This document shows positions 1-7,063 of a stretch of DNA of 10,532 nucleotides, one piece after another. Below the pieces are notes generated by a model. That model searched no databases. It was not told where the DNA came from and worked only from the letters and a program-made list of their open reading frames with translations. A program made the translations under genes and the position numbers. Origin of the DNA: an uncultured Clostridia bacterium (lineage in GTDB: Bacteria; Bacillota; Clostridia; Lachnospirales; Lachnospiraceae); the NCBI GenBank assembly GCA_946623485.1, contig CAMORF010000043.1, positions 1 through 10,532 of the forward strand, given 5' to 3'. Numbering within the stretch: position 1 is the stretch's first letter; every line of letters starts with the position of its first letter.

Positions 1-121
1 ACTGTGGGCTTTTCTTCCGTATGTTCTGATTAACAGGATCTGTCGCAAAATAACTTGTACATCTTGCTTGTCTTTTCATCCGATCGCACAATTTATTTTT
101 CGACAGCTCCTTACAAATATG
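1..121. other. left edge, no gene recognised
   Basis: No convincing coding region, RNA gene or terminator is visible here. An open frame continuous with hpf begins at 68, but it lacks a ribosome binding site and runs through the hpf promoter, so this stretch is read as the upstream flank of that promoter. Confidence 0.5.
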
Positions 122-150
122 TTGTGGGAGAAATGCACATGTGCTATACT
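122..150 (+). promoter_or_regulatory. probable vegetative promoter of hpf
   Basis: A -35-like TTGTGG (122-127) and a -10-like TATACT (145-150) are separated by exactly 17 nt. TGC directly before the -10 gives an extended -10 (TGN). Transcription would start near 157, leaving a leader of about 58 nt before hpf. A 10-bp palindrome, CCTTGCAAGG (192-201), runs into the Shine-Dalgarno sequence of hpf. Confidence 0.6.
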
Positions 151-214
151 TGTATCAACGAGATTTTATCATGAAACTGTCAACAACATTTCCTTGCAAG
201 GGGAGGTACTGTAT

Positions 215-739
215 ATGAGATTTACGATCAGCGGAAAAAACCTGGAAGTGACGGATTCCATGCGGAAGGCTGTCACCGATAAACTTGGAAAGCTGGAGCG
301 CTATTTCGCGCCGGACACAAAGATCATTGTCACCATGAGTGTCGAAAAGGACCGCCAGAAGATTGAGGTCACCATTCCTCTGAAGGGCAATGTCATCCGC
401 TCCGAACAGGTGTCGAATGACATGTATGTCTCCATCGACCTGGTTGAGGAAGTGATCGAGCGGCAGCTGCGCAAGTATAAACAGAAACTGGTGGACCGTC
501 ATCAGGATGGCAGCTTCAAGCGGGAATTCCTGGATTACGAGACAGAGGATACCGATGAGATCCAGATCGTCCGCACCAAGCAGTTCGACATCAAGCCCAT
601 GTATCCGGAAGATGCGTGTGTCCAGATGGAACTGCTGGGCCATTCCTTCTACGTCTTCCGCAACGCGGAGAGCGACCAGGTGAATGTCGTCTACAAGAGA
701 AAGGGCGGCACCTACGGGCTGATCGAGCCGGAGATTTAA
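215..739 (+). CDS. hpf: ribosome hibernation promoting factor, long form
   Basis: The 174-residue product matches long-form HPF of Gram-positive bacteria, which binds the decoding region of idle 70S ribosomes and pairs them into inactive 100S dimers. The N-terminal S30AE/RaiA fold covers about residues 1-100, including the helix 71-92 (YVSIDLVEEVIERQLRKYKQ). After an acidic linker (about 107-116), the C-terminal dimerisation domain covers about 118-174, with the family-typical IVRTKQFDIKPMYPEDA and a YKRKGGTYGLIEP ending. The start at 215 is chosen because GGGAGG (201-206) lies 8 nt upstream and the residues from MRFTISGKN onward align with the family; the in-frame ATG at 68 would add 49 unrelated residues. 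It lies upstream of secA-prfB, as in Bacillus subtilis, but a terminator and a second promoter separate it from secA. Confidence 0.96.
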   Translation: MRFTISGKNLEVTDSMRKAVTDKLGKLERYFAPDTKIIVTMSVEKDRQKIEVTIPLKGNVIRSEQVSNDMYVSIDLVEEVIERQLRKYKQKLVDRHQDGSFKREFLDYETEDTDEIQIVRTKQFDIKPMYPEDACVQMELLGHSFYVFRNAESDQVNVVYKRKGGTYGLIEPEI

Positions 740-841
740 CGATTCCGCATCCATCCGGGAAGAACGGTATGTGTTCTGAGGGATGGGGTTGGTGAATCGT
801 AACCCGGATATATCATTTTCACGGCCATCCGGTGCCGTGAA
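739..841 (+). other. structured 3' region of hpf: nested inverted repeats
   Basis: Directly after the hpf stop codon there is a three-tier imperfect hairpin: ACGATTC (739-745) pairs with GAATCGT (794-800), CCATCC (751-756) with GGATGG (781-786), and AGAAC (761-765) with GTTCT (773-777) around a 7-nt loop. A second hairpin follows: TTCACGGC (818-825) pairs with GCCGTGAA (834-841). No coding potential is apparent. No known RNA family is recognised; these could be 3'-end stability elements or decayed terminators. Confidence 0.5.
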
Positions 842-852
842 CCGCATATCTG

Positions 853-894
853 CATGAAACAACTCCCCGGGGCAGCCCGGGGAGTTGTTTCATG
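853..894 (+). terminator. strong hairpin, probable intrinsic terminator of hpf
   Basis: An inverted repeat forms a perfect stem of about 19 bp (853-871 with 876-894) around a GCAG loop, with a very GC-rich core (ACTCCCCGGG / CCCGGGGAGT). The U-rich tail is short and lies partly inside the stem (TTGTTT), so its strength is uncertain, but its position between hpf and the secA promoter fits a terminator. Confidence 0.7.
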
Positions 895-948
895 GCTGCA
901 GGCAGCGCCATCTCAACCGGCTGACAATGATCGGGTGCTGTTACTCAC

Positions 949-981
949 ACAAGTTTAATTAAGACAGATCGTAAAACTTGT
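949..981. promoter_or_regulatory. inverted repeat overlapping the secA -35 element, possible operator
   Basis: ACAAGTTT (949-956) and AAACTTGT (974-981) are exact reverse complements with a 17-nt spacer and centres 25 bp apart. The right arm covers the first four bases of the -35 element of the secA promoter. A repressor or activator bound here would act on secA; no binding family is recognised, and a chance repeat in AT-rich DNA is possible. Confidence 0.35.
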
Positions 982-1006
982 CACCGGACGCCGCACGTGA
1001 TAGAAT
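978..1006 (+). promoter_or_regulatory. vegetative promoter of secA-prfB
   Basis: TTGTCA (978-983) and TAGAAT (1001-1006) are separated by 17 nt, with TGA before the -10 forming an extended -10. It is the best promoter-like sequence in the window. The predicted start point is near 1012-1014, giving a 5' leader of about 190 nt ahead of secA. Confidence 0.75.
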
Positions 1007-1011
1007 CACAG

Positions 1012-1205
1012 AAGTTATGATTTTAGTAACGGTTTGGCACCCCTTTGCTGACCCCTTAGCTTATTTCGGCGCGGGTGAGTTTTTTACGCCCGCCCCGGAA
1101 CACGCAGGATGTGTCTGGCAGGCAGCAACCCATTATACATTTTGTTTTGGGGTGGTGAATTGCTACACGAATAGCAAATAACCTGAAAAGGAGCAACAGA
1201 TTCAC
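1012..1205 (+). other. long 5' leader of secA
   Basis: This leader contains a hairpin with stem GCGGGTG (1071-1077) / CGCCCGC (1087-1093) and a U-rich loop; a second hairpin TTGCTA (1160-1165) / TAGCAA (1172-1177) about 10 nt before the secA Shine-Dalgarno AAGGAG (1188-1193); and a possible long-range pairing CACCCC (1038-1043) with GGGGTG (1149-1154). It does not match a riboswitch family that I know. It also holds an open frame of 54 codons, listed separately. The length and folds suggest post-transcriptional control of secA, but this is inference. Confidence 0.45.
1017..1181 (+). CDS. candidate upstream ORF in the secA leader (54 aa), doubtful
   Basis: An ATG at 1017 opens a 54-codon frame ending in TAA (1179-1181), just 24 nt before the secA start. 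The product begins MILVTVWHPFADPLAYFG and ends FGVVNCYTNSK. It is aromatic and Cys/Trp-containing, with no basic N-terminal region and no clear signal peptide. No good Shine-Dalgarno sequence precedes it, and the predicted transcript would start only about 4 nt upstream, so initiation would be near-leaderless. A ribosome at its last codons would open the hairpin at 1160-1177. It may be a leader peptide or merely an open frame in a structured RNA. Confidence 0.17.
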   Translation: MILVTVWHPFADPLAYFGAGEFFTPAPEHAGCVWQAATHYTFCFGVVNCYTNSK

Positions 1206-3788
1206 ATGGGATTCATGGAAAAGGTATTCGGCACACACTCCCAGCGTGAGCTGAAGAAGATCGAACCGCTCGTGCAGAAGGTCATGGGCCTGGAAGATTC
1301 ATATTCGAAACTGACGGATGAACAGCTGAGGGCGAAGACTGCCGAATTTAAGAAGCGGTATCAGGACGGGGAAACCCTGGACGATCTTCTCCCGGAGGCA
1401 TTTGCGACCGTGCGGGAAGCCGCGTGGAGAGTCATCGGGCTGAAACCGTACCGGGTACAGGTGATCGGCGGCATCATCCTCCACCAGGGGCGTATCGCAG
1501 AGATGCGTACCGGTGAAGGTAAGACGCTGGTATCGACTCTGCCTGCGTATCTGAATGCGCTGACCGGCGAGGGCGTCCACATTGTCACGGTCAATGATTA
1601 CCTGGCAAAGCGTGACCGGGACTGGATGGGCCCGATCCACGAATTCCTCGGCCTGACCTGCGGCTGCATCCAGAACGCGATGGAGTCTGACGAGAGAAGG
1701 GCAGAGTACGCAAAGGACATCATCTACATCACGAATAATGAAGACGGCTTCGATTACCTTCGTGACAACATGGTCATTTACAAGGAGAAGCTCGTACAGC
1801 GGGACCTTGTGTACGCGATCATCGACGAGGTGGACTCGGTCCTCATCGACGAAGCGAGGACGCCGCTGATCATCTCCGGACAGAGCGGCAAGTCTACCAA
1901 ACTCTATGAGACCTGTGATATCCTTGCAAGGCAGCTCAAGCGGGGAGAAGCCAGCGGCGAGGTAACCAAGATGACTGCCCTCATGGGTGAGGAGATCACG
2001 GAGACAGGTGACTTCATCGTCAATGAGAAGGATAAGGTTGTTACCCTGACAGAACAGGGAATCGCGAAGTGTGAACGGTTCTTCCAGATCGACAATCTCT
2101 CTGACGCGGAGAATATCGAGATCCAGAATAATATTATCCTGGCGCTGCGTGCCCATAACCTGATGCACCGTGACCAGGACTATGTGGTCAAGGACGATGA
2201 GGTTCTGATCGTCGATGAGTTTACGGGCCGCATCATGCCCGGCAGGCGCTATTCGGACGGCCTGCACCAGGCGATTGAGGCCAAGGAGCATGTCAAGATC
2301 AAGAGAGAGTCGAAGACGCTCGCTACCATCACCTTCCAGAACTTCTTCAACAAATATAAGAAGAAGTCCGGCATGACCGGTACCGCCCTGACGGAAGAGC
2401 AGGAATTCCGTGACATCTACGGCATGGATGTCATTGAGATCCCGACCAACAAGCCGGTCGCGCGGAAAGACCTGGATGATGCCGTTTACATGACGAAGAA
2501 GGAGAAGTACCGCGCGGTGGTCGAGGCTGTGAAGGAAGCCCATGAGAAGCACCAGCCTGTCCTGGTGGGCACGATCACCATTGAGGTGTCAGAGCTGCTT
2601 TCCGGGATGCTGCGGCGGGAAGGAATCAAGCACAATGTGCTGAACGCCAAATTCCATGAGTTGGAAGCGGAGATTGTCAAAGATGCCGGCGTGCATGACG
2701 CGGTTACGATCGCGACGAACATGGCAGGCCGTGGTACGGATATTAAGCTTGACGATGAGGCAAGGGCGGCAGGCGGCCTGAAGATCATCGGCACGGAGCG
2801 CCATGAGTCAAGGCGTATCGACAATCAGCTGCGCGGCCGTTCCGGACGCCAGGGAGACCCCGGGGAATCCCAGTTCTACATTTCCCTTGAGGATGACCTG
2901 ATGCGCCTGTTCGGTTCGGAGAAGATGATGTCAACCTTCAAGACCCTCGGCGTCCAGGAGGGAGAGCGGATTCAGCATAAGATGCTGTCCTCCGCGATTG
3001 AACGGGCCCAGAAGAAGATCGAGTCGAACAACTTTGCGATCAGGAAAAACCTGCTCGAATATGACCAGGTGAACAATGAACAGAGAGAGATTATCTACGC
3101 GGAGCGGCGCAAGGTTCTTGACGGCGAGAACATGCGTGAGTCCATCGTCGGCATGATCAACGATACGATCAGCTCCTATGTGGACATGGCTGCTGCAGGG
3201 GAAAATGATTCTGACGGCTGGAATGTCCGTGAGCTGAATGATTATATCCGCCCGATCATCCCCATCGCACCGATCACGGAGGAGTATACCAGCGGCCTCG
3301 ATGCAGCCGGGCTGAAGCAGAAGCTGTCTGCGGATGCGCTTTCTCTTTATGAGAAGAAGGAAGCAGAACTGACGGATGCGGGCATGGATGTGCGTGAGAT
3401 CGAACGCGTCCTTCTGCTGCGTTCCGTTGACCGCCACTGGATGAATCATATCGATGACATGGACCAGCTGCGCCAGGGAATCGGCCTTGCCGCGTATGGC
3501 CAGAAGGACCCGAAGGTCATGTACAAGATGGAAGGCTACGACATGTTCAATGCCATGACGGGCGCCATCCAGGAAGACACGCTGAAGATGATGTACCATG
3601 TAAAGGTGCAGGAGAAGGTGGAACGTGAAGAGGTCGCCAAGGTGACCGGCACGAACCGTGACGAGACACAGCAGCGTGCCCCGAAGAAGCGGGAGACGAA
3701 AAAGATCTACCCGAATGATCCGTGCTGGTGCGGAAGCGGGAAGAAGTATAAGCAGTGCCACATGCGTACGGACTTGGCGAAAGGCTGA
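1206..3788 (+). CDS. secA: preprotein translocase ATPase SecA
   Basis: The 860-residue product is the cytosolic motor that drives unfolded secretory proteins through SecYEG using ATP. Visible features are Walker A MRTGEGKT (100-107), the DEAD-type Walker [14 protein letters not shown] (205-217) within NBD1, the preprotein cross-linking domain inserted after about 225, NBD2 with [11 protein letters not shown] (503-513) and the arginine-finger segment [13 protein letters not shown] (541-553), then the helical scaffold/wing region. The C-terminal SEC-C zinc motif is intact: Cys840, Cys842, Cys851 and His852 ([13 protein letters not shown]), which in the family binds lipid or SecB/ribosome partners. 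Length is normal for Gram-positive SecA. The start at 1206 has AAGGAG (1188-1193) 12 nt upstream; an ATG three codons later is possible but further away. It is followed by prfB after 57 nt, the conserved secA-prfB order. Confidence 0.98.
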   Translation: MGFMEKVFGTHSQRELKKIEPLVQKVMGLEDSYSKLTDEQLRAKTAEFKKRYQDGETLDDLLPEAFATVREAAWRVIGLKPYRVQVIGGIILHQGRIAEMRTGEGKTLVSTLPAYLNALTGEGVHIVTVNDYLAKRDRDWMGPIHEFLGLTCGCIQNAMESDERRAEYAKDIIYITNNEDGFDYLRDNMVIYKEKLVQRDLVYAIIDEVDSVLIDEARTPLIISGQSGKSTKLYETCDILARQLKRGEASGEVTKMTALMGEEITETGDFIVNEKDKVVTLTEQGIAKCERFFQIDNLSDAENIEIQNNIILALRAHNLMHRDQDYVVKDDEVLIVDEFTGRIMPGRRYSDGLHQAIEAKEHVKIKRESKTLATITFQNFFNKYKKKSGMTGTALTEEQEFRDIYGMDVIEIPTNKPVARKDLDDAVYMTKKEKYRAVVEAVKEAHEKHQPVLVGTITIEVSELLSGMLRREGIKHNVLNAKFHELEAEIVKDAGVHDAVTIATNMAGRGTDIKLDDEARAAGGLKIIGTERHESRRIDNQLRGRSGRQGDPGESQFYISLEDDLMRLFGSEKMMSTFKTLGVQEGERIQHKMLSSAIERAQKKIESNNFAIRKNLLEYDQVNNEQREIIYAERRKVLDGENMRESIVGMINDTISSYVDMAAAGENDSDGWNVRELNDYIRPIIPIAPITEEYTSGLDAAGLKQKLSADALSLYEKKEAELTDAGMDVREIERVLLLRSVDRHWMNHIDDMDQLRQGIGLAAYGQKDPKVMYKMEGYDMFNAMTGAIQEDTLKMMYHVKVQEKVEREEVAKVTGTNRDETQQRAPKKRETKKIYPNDPCWCGSGKKYKQCHMRTDLAKG

Positions 3789-3825
3789 TACACAAGAGGC
3801 TGATAAAGCGAAGGACTGATACTAC
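3781..3825 (+). repeat. three 15-bp imperfect repeats carrying the secA stop codon
   Basis: Units at 3781-3795, 3796-3810 and 3811-3825 share (A/G)AGG(A)CTGATA. The first contains the secA UGA (3786-3788). The second places another UGA (3801-3803) and an adjacent UAA (3804-3806) in the same frame, so read-through would add only four residues. The third copy is shifted by one base. It looks like a local duplication of the secA tail. Confidence 0.6.
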
Positions 3826-3845
3826 AGCAGGAAGATAGAAGATAT

Positions 3846-4982
3846 ATGTTGGAATTAGATGAATTAAAGGCTCAGCTGAAAACCTATGAAGAGCCGATGC
3901 AGCAGATGCGTTCCTCGCTGGACCTGGACAACAAGGAGAAGCGGATCGAGGAGCTGGAGCGTACGATGTCAGAACCGGGATTCTGGGAGAATCCGGAGAA
4001 GGCGTCAAAGCTCCAGAAGGAGCTTGGCGCGCTGAAGAACGGGATCGAGGCTTTTTCAAAGCTGGAGAACCTCTATGAAGAAACATTGATGCTGATCGAT
4101 ATGGCCAATGAGGATGATGACGCCTCTGTCCTCCCGGATGTGCAGGCGGATATCGCGCAGTTCCAGGAAACCTTTGAGTCCATGCGGATCCGCACGCTGC
4201 TGTCAGGCCCCTATGATGCCAACGATGCCATCGTTACGCTCCACTCGGGAGCAGGCGGCACGGAGGCATGCGACTGGTGCAGCATGCTCTACCGCATGTA
4301 TTCCAGGTGGATTGACAAGAAGGGGCTCTCCATGGAGATTCTGGATTCCCTGGACGGGGATGAGGCCGGGATCAAATCGATCACCTTCCAGGTGAACGGG
4401 GAAAATGCTTATGGCCTTCTGAAGAGTGAGATGGGAATCCACAGGCTGGTCCGGATCTCTCCGTTCAATGCGGCAGGGAAGCGCCAGACCTCGTTTGTGT
4501 CCTGCGATGTCATGCCGGATATTGAGGAGGACGTGGACATCGAGGTGCGGGATGAGGACATCCGGATCGACACCTACCGGTCCAGCGGCGCCGGCGGACA
4601 GCATATCAACAAAACATCATCGGCGATCCGCATCACCCATTTTCCCACCGGCATCGTGGTGACCTGCCAGAATGAACGGTCCCAGTTCCAGAACAAGGAC
4701 AAGGCGATGCAGATGCTCAAGGCAAGACTGCTGATGCTGAAGATGGAAGAAAACCGGGAGAAGGCTGCGGGCATCCGCGGCGAGGTGAAGGAGATCGGCT
4801 GGGGAAGCCAGATCCGCTCCTATGTCTTCCAGCCCTACACCATGGTGAAAGACCTTCGGACGGGGCAGGAGACGGGAAATGTGCAGGCGGTCATGGACGG
4901 GGACCTGGATCCTTTTATCGATGCCTACCTGAAATGGGATTCCCTCGGCAGGCCCGACCGCAAGGCAATGTCTGCTGACTGA
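3846..4982 (+). CDS. prfB: peptide chain release factor 2, without programmed frameshift
   Basis: This 378-residue class I release factor reads UGA and UAA in the ribosomal A site and triggers hydrolysis of peptidyl-tRNA. The stop-codon recognition tripeptide SPF is at residues 205-207 (VRISPFNAAGKR) and the catalytic GGQ at 250-252 (SGAGGQHINKT). The N-terminal coiled helices span about 1-85. In most bacteria the gene holds an in-frame UGA at about codon 26 that needs a +1 shift. Here codons 25-26 are CTG GAC (3918-3923, Leu-Asp) in an uninterrupted frame, and no Shine-Dalgarno-like stimulator precedes them, so autoregulation by frameshifting is absent. The start has AGGAAG (3829-3834) 11 nt upstream. 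A C-terminal tail of about 14 residues extends beyond the usual end. It is presumably co-transcribed with secA. Confidence 0.97.
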   Translation: MLELDELKAQLKTYEEPMQQMRSSLDLDNKEKRIEELERTMSEPGFWENPEKASKLQKELGALKNGIEAFSKLENLYEETLMLIDMANEDDDASVLPDVQADIAQFQETFESMRIRTLLSGPYDANDAIVTLHSGAGGTEACDWCSMLYRMYSRWIDKKGLSMEILDSLDGDEAGIKSITFQVNGENAYGLLKSEMGIHRLVRISPFNAAGKRQTSFVSCDVMPDIEEDVDIEVRDEDIRIDTYRSSGAGGQHINKTSSAIRITHFPTGIVVTCQNERSQFQNKDKAMQMLKARLLMLKMEENREKAAGIRGEVKEIGWGSQIRSYVFQPYTMVKDLRTGQETGNVQAVMDGDLDPFIDAYLKWDSLGRPDRKAMSAD

Positions 4983-4984
4983 AA

Positions 4985-5070
4985 CGGATCAGGCGGATAT
5001 GCGGATCCTTATGCCGGCGGACGTCTTTATGCGCAGGCTGGCTGATCCGGCATTCCATGGAAGAAATGCC
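4985..5070 (+). other. inverted repeats between prfB and the SPFH gene, possible weak terminator
   Basis: CGGATCAG (4985-4992) pairs with CTGATCCG (5042-5049), enclosing about 49 nt of GC-rich sequence. An alternative hairpin, GGCATT (5049-5054) with AATGCC (5065-5070), is followed by TGGTGGTATTTTAT, a poor U-rich tail. The palindrome TTCCATGGAA (5053-5062) lies in its loop. No clear promoter for the downstream gene was identified, so transcription could start here or read through from prfB. Confidence 0.35.
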
Positions 5071-5113
5071 TGGTGGTATTTTATATGCAATATGACAGGA
5101 ATGGAGGTATGTT

Positions 5114-6277
5114 ATGGGTATTATCAGAGCTGCTGTCGGTTCGGTAACAGGTGCGCTCAGCGATCAGTTTCTTGATGTCGTTGAGCCGGTCAACATGGGC
5201 GCGCAGACCCTCATGACACAGGGGCGCATCAAGAATAAGAGCGGATTTTCTTCGAGCGATATCATTTCAAACGGTTCCTGCATCCACGTATATGACAATC
5301 AGTTCATGATCCTGACCGATGGCGGGAAGATCATTGACTATACGGCAGAACCCGGGTATTTCATCGTTGACAATTCCTCCCAGCCTTCCCTGTTCCAGGG
5401 ACAGTTTAAGGCGAGCCTGAAGGACGTCTGGGAGAGGTTCAAATTCAACGGATCCTCCCCGCAGTCCCAGAAGGTGTATTATATCAATACACAGGAGATC
5501 AAGGGGATCAAGTTCGGAACCCGCAACGCGATCAACTATTTTGACAGCTTTTACAATGCGGAACTGTTCCTGAGAGCCTTCGGAACCTATTCGATCCAGG
5601 TGACCAATCCGCTTTTGTTTTATGCAAATGGCTGCCCGCGCAATGCGACGCAGGTGGATGTCCCGGATATCAATGAGCAGTACCTGAACGAGTTCCTGGA
5701 GGCGCTGCAGGCCGCGATCAATCAGATGAGCGCGGACGGAGAGCGCATCAGCTTTGTGGCGTCAAAGAGCTCGACGCTGTCAAAGTACATGGCGGACGCG
5801 CTGGATGAAACCTGGCGTGACCTTCGCGGCATCGAAGTGATCTCGGTCGGTATCGGATCGATCTCTTACGATGAAGAATCCCAGAAGCTGATCAACATGC
5901 GCAACCAGGGCGCGATGATGCAGGATCCCACGATCCGTGAGGGATTCGTGCAGAGCGCGGTGGCGCAGGGACTGCAGAATGCAGGATCGAATCCTGCCGG
6001 CGCCGGCGCAGCCTTCATGGGCATGGGCATGGGCATGAACGCGGCAGGCGGCTTCATGCAGTCTGCAAGCGCGACAAACGCGGCTCAGATGCAGTATCAG
6101 CAACAGCAATATCAGCAGGCACAGTATCAGCAGCCGCAGTACCAGCAGGGACAGCCGGCGGAAGCGCCTCAGGGCGGCGCGCGGATGAAGCAGCCGGGTG
6201 AATGGTTCTGCCCGGAATGCGGCACGCTGAATGCAGGAAAGTTCTGCATGAACTGCGGAACGAAGAAGCCGGAGTAA
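5114..6277 (+). CDS. SPFH (band 7) domain protein with C-terminal zinc ribbon, YdjI-like
   Basis: The 387-residue product belongs to the bacterial SPFH family often labelled 'virion core protein' (COG4260), which includes B. subtilis YdjI, a membrane-associated protein linked to the PspA envelope-stress response. The SPFH region spans about residues 25-250 (with motifs such as GKIIDYTAEPGYFIVD and LRAFGTYSIQVTNPLLFY). A Gly/Met/Ala-rich linker with MGMGMGM (302-308) follows, then four QYQQx pentapeptides (327-346), and a C-terminal zinc ribbon with Cys366, Cys369, Cys378 and Cys381. No transmembrane helix is evident; the N-terminal 20 residues are amphipathic. GGAGG (5103-5107) lies 6 nt before the ATG. 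It is coupled to the following phosphatase gene. Its partner proteins in this genome are unknown; no pspA-like gene is in the window. Confidence 0.85.
   Translation: MGIIRAAVGSVTGALSDQFLDVVEPVNMGAQTLMTQGRIKNKSGFSSSDIISNGSCIHVYDNQFMILTDGGKIIDYTAEPGYFIVDNSSQPSLFQGQFKASLKDVWERFKFNGSSPQSQKVYYINTQEIKGIKFGTRNAINYFDSFYNAELFLRAFGTYSIQVTNPLLFYANGCPRNATQVDVPDINEQYLNEFLEALQAAINQMSADGERISFVASKSSTLSKYMADALDETWRDLRGIEVISVGIGSISYDEESQKLINMRNQGAMMQDPTIREGFVQSAVAQGLQNAGSNPAGAGAAFMGMGMGMNAAGGFMQSASATNAAQMQYQQQQYQQAQYQQPQYQQGQPAEAPQGGARMKQPGEWFCPECGTLNAGKFCMNCGTKKPE
6092..6151 (+). repeat. four in-frame 15-bp repeats encoding QYQQx
   Basis: Units at 6092-6106, 6107-6121, 6122-6136 and 6137-6151 encode QYQQQ, QYQQA, QYQQP and QYQQG. 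Upstream, the 6-mer ATGGGC is repeated three times around 6017-6034. Both lie in the linker before the zinc ribbon and are likely to vary in copy number between strains. Confidence 0.85.
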
Positions 6278-6283
6278 TGAGTT

Positions 6284-6886
6284 ATGGATATTGTATGCCT
6301 TGATGTAGAGGGAGTTCTTGTCCCGGAGATCTGGATCGCCTTTTCGAAGGCGAGTGGAATTGAGGAGCTGAAGAAAACAACAAGGGACGAGCCGGATTAC
6401 AACAAGCTGATGCACTGGAGGCTGGGGATCCTCAGGGAACATGGATTGGGACTGAAGGAGATCCAGGATGTGATCGCAACGATTGATCCGATGCCGGGCG
6501 CCAGGGAATTCCTGGATGAGCTGAGATCTATGACCCAGGTGATCCTGATCTCGGATACCTTCACGCAATTTGCCTCTCCTCTGATGGAGAAGCTGGGACG
6601 CCCGACGCTGTTCTGCAATACCCTTGAGATCGGTCCGGACGGTATGATAGATGGTTTCCGCATGCGGATCGAGAATTCAAAGCTGAGTACGGTAAAGGCG
6701 CTGCAATCCATAGGGTTTGATACCATTGCGGGCGGAGATTCCTACAATGACCTTGCGATGATCCGCGCAAGCCGTGCCGGTTTCCTGTTCCGGAGCACGC
6801 CGAAGATCATAGCGGACAACCCGGACATCCCCGCATACGAGGAATATCCGGAATTCCTGGAGGCGATCCGGAACGAACTGCGCTGA
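6284..6886 (+). CDS. thrH: bifunctional phosphoserine phosphatase/homoserine phosphotransferase ThrH
   Basis: This 200-residue HAD-superfamily enzyme closely resembles Pseudomonas aeruginosa ThrH over its whole length. The family hydrolyses phosphoserine and can transfer the phosphate to homoserine, linking serine and threonine synthesis. HAD motif I is DVEGV with Asp7 as nucleophile and the ThrH-typical Glu9 in place of the usual second Asp. Motif II is SDT (90-92), the motif III lysine is probably Lys133, and motif IV is GGDSYND (150-156). The match EGVLVPEIWIAFSKASGI near the N-terminus is diagnostic. The start lies 6 nt after the stop of the SPFH gene, and its Shine-Dalgarno GGAG (6271-6274) sits in the last codons of that gene, implying translational coupling. 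It may supply phosphoserine phosphatase in an organism lacking SerB, which cannot be checked here. Confidence 0.93.
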   Translation: MDIVCLDVEGVLVPEIWIAFSKASGIEELKKTTRDEPDYNKLMHWRLGILREHGLGLKEIQDVIATIDPMPGAREFLDELRSMTQVILISDTFTQFASPLMEKLGRPTLFCNTLEIGPDGMIDGFRMRIENSKLSTVKALQSIGFDTIAGGDSYNDLAMIRASRAGFLFRSTPKIIADNPDIPAYEEYPEFLEAIRNELR

Positions 6887-6948
6887 CTACAGTGTTGCCG
6901 GACATGACGGTGCAGTGTGTTCCATGCGGCGGAGAACTGAATGAATCT

Positions 6949-6992
6949 AAAAACGTCATTCCATACGGAGAACCCGGGGAATGACGTTTTTT
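6949..6992. terminator. bidirectional intrinsic terminator between convergent genes
   Basis: A perfect 14-bp stem (6949-6962 with 6978-6991; core ACGTCATTCC / GGAATGACGT) encloses a 15-nt loop that can form a small inner helix. T6987-T6992 follows on the + strand, and the complementary A-run at 6949-6953 gives a U-tract on the - strand. It would stop thrH transcripts and those from the - strand DUF975 gene. Confidence 0.9.
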
Positions 6993-7013
6993 ATTTGACC
7001 TTATTCAGCGAAG

Positions 7014-7060
7014 AACACTTTGCATTCTGAGCCATGGGGCGGTGAAGTGTTATTTTTTTT
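7014..7060 (+). terminator. second + strand intrinsic terminator
   Basis: AACACTT (7014-7020) pairs with AAGTGTT (7045-7051), with an inner GCC/GGC pairing (7031-7033, 7038-7040), followed by eight T residues at 7053-7060. The U-tract ends three bases before the stop codon of the - strand gene, so it would prevent + strand read-through into that gene. Confidence 0.65.
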
Positions 7061-7063
7061 GAT

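Noticed and set aside
68..214. 49-residue N-terminal extension of hpf in the same frame
   Set aside because: It crosses the predicted promoter, has no ribosome binding site, and is unlike the HPF family; the ATG at 215 has an excellent Shine-Dalgarno.
155..862. Antisense open frame of 235 codons across hpf
   Set aside because: It is a shadow of hpf, runs into the terminator hairpin and has no family resemblance.
1299..2552. Long open frame (417 codons) antisense to secA
   Set aside because: It mirrors SecA codon usage, has no recognisable domain, and secA is intact over the whole stretch.
3900..3930. Programmed frameshift signal in prfB
   Set aside because: The expected CTT-TGA-C is CTG-GAC and the frame is continuous, so no slippage needs to be annotated.
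5780..6568. Antisense open frame of 262 codons spanning the SPFH and thrH junction
   Set aside because: It consists of complement of Q/Y repeats and GC-rich coding sequence, with a Leu/Arg/His-rich product typical of a shadow frame.
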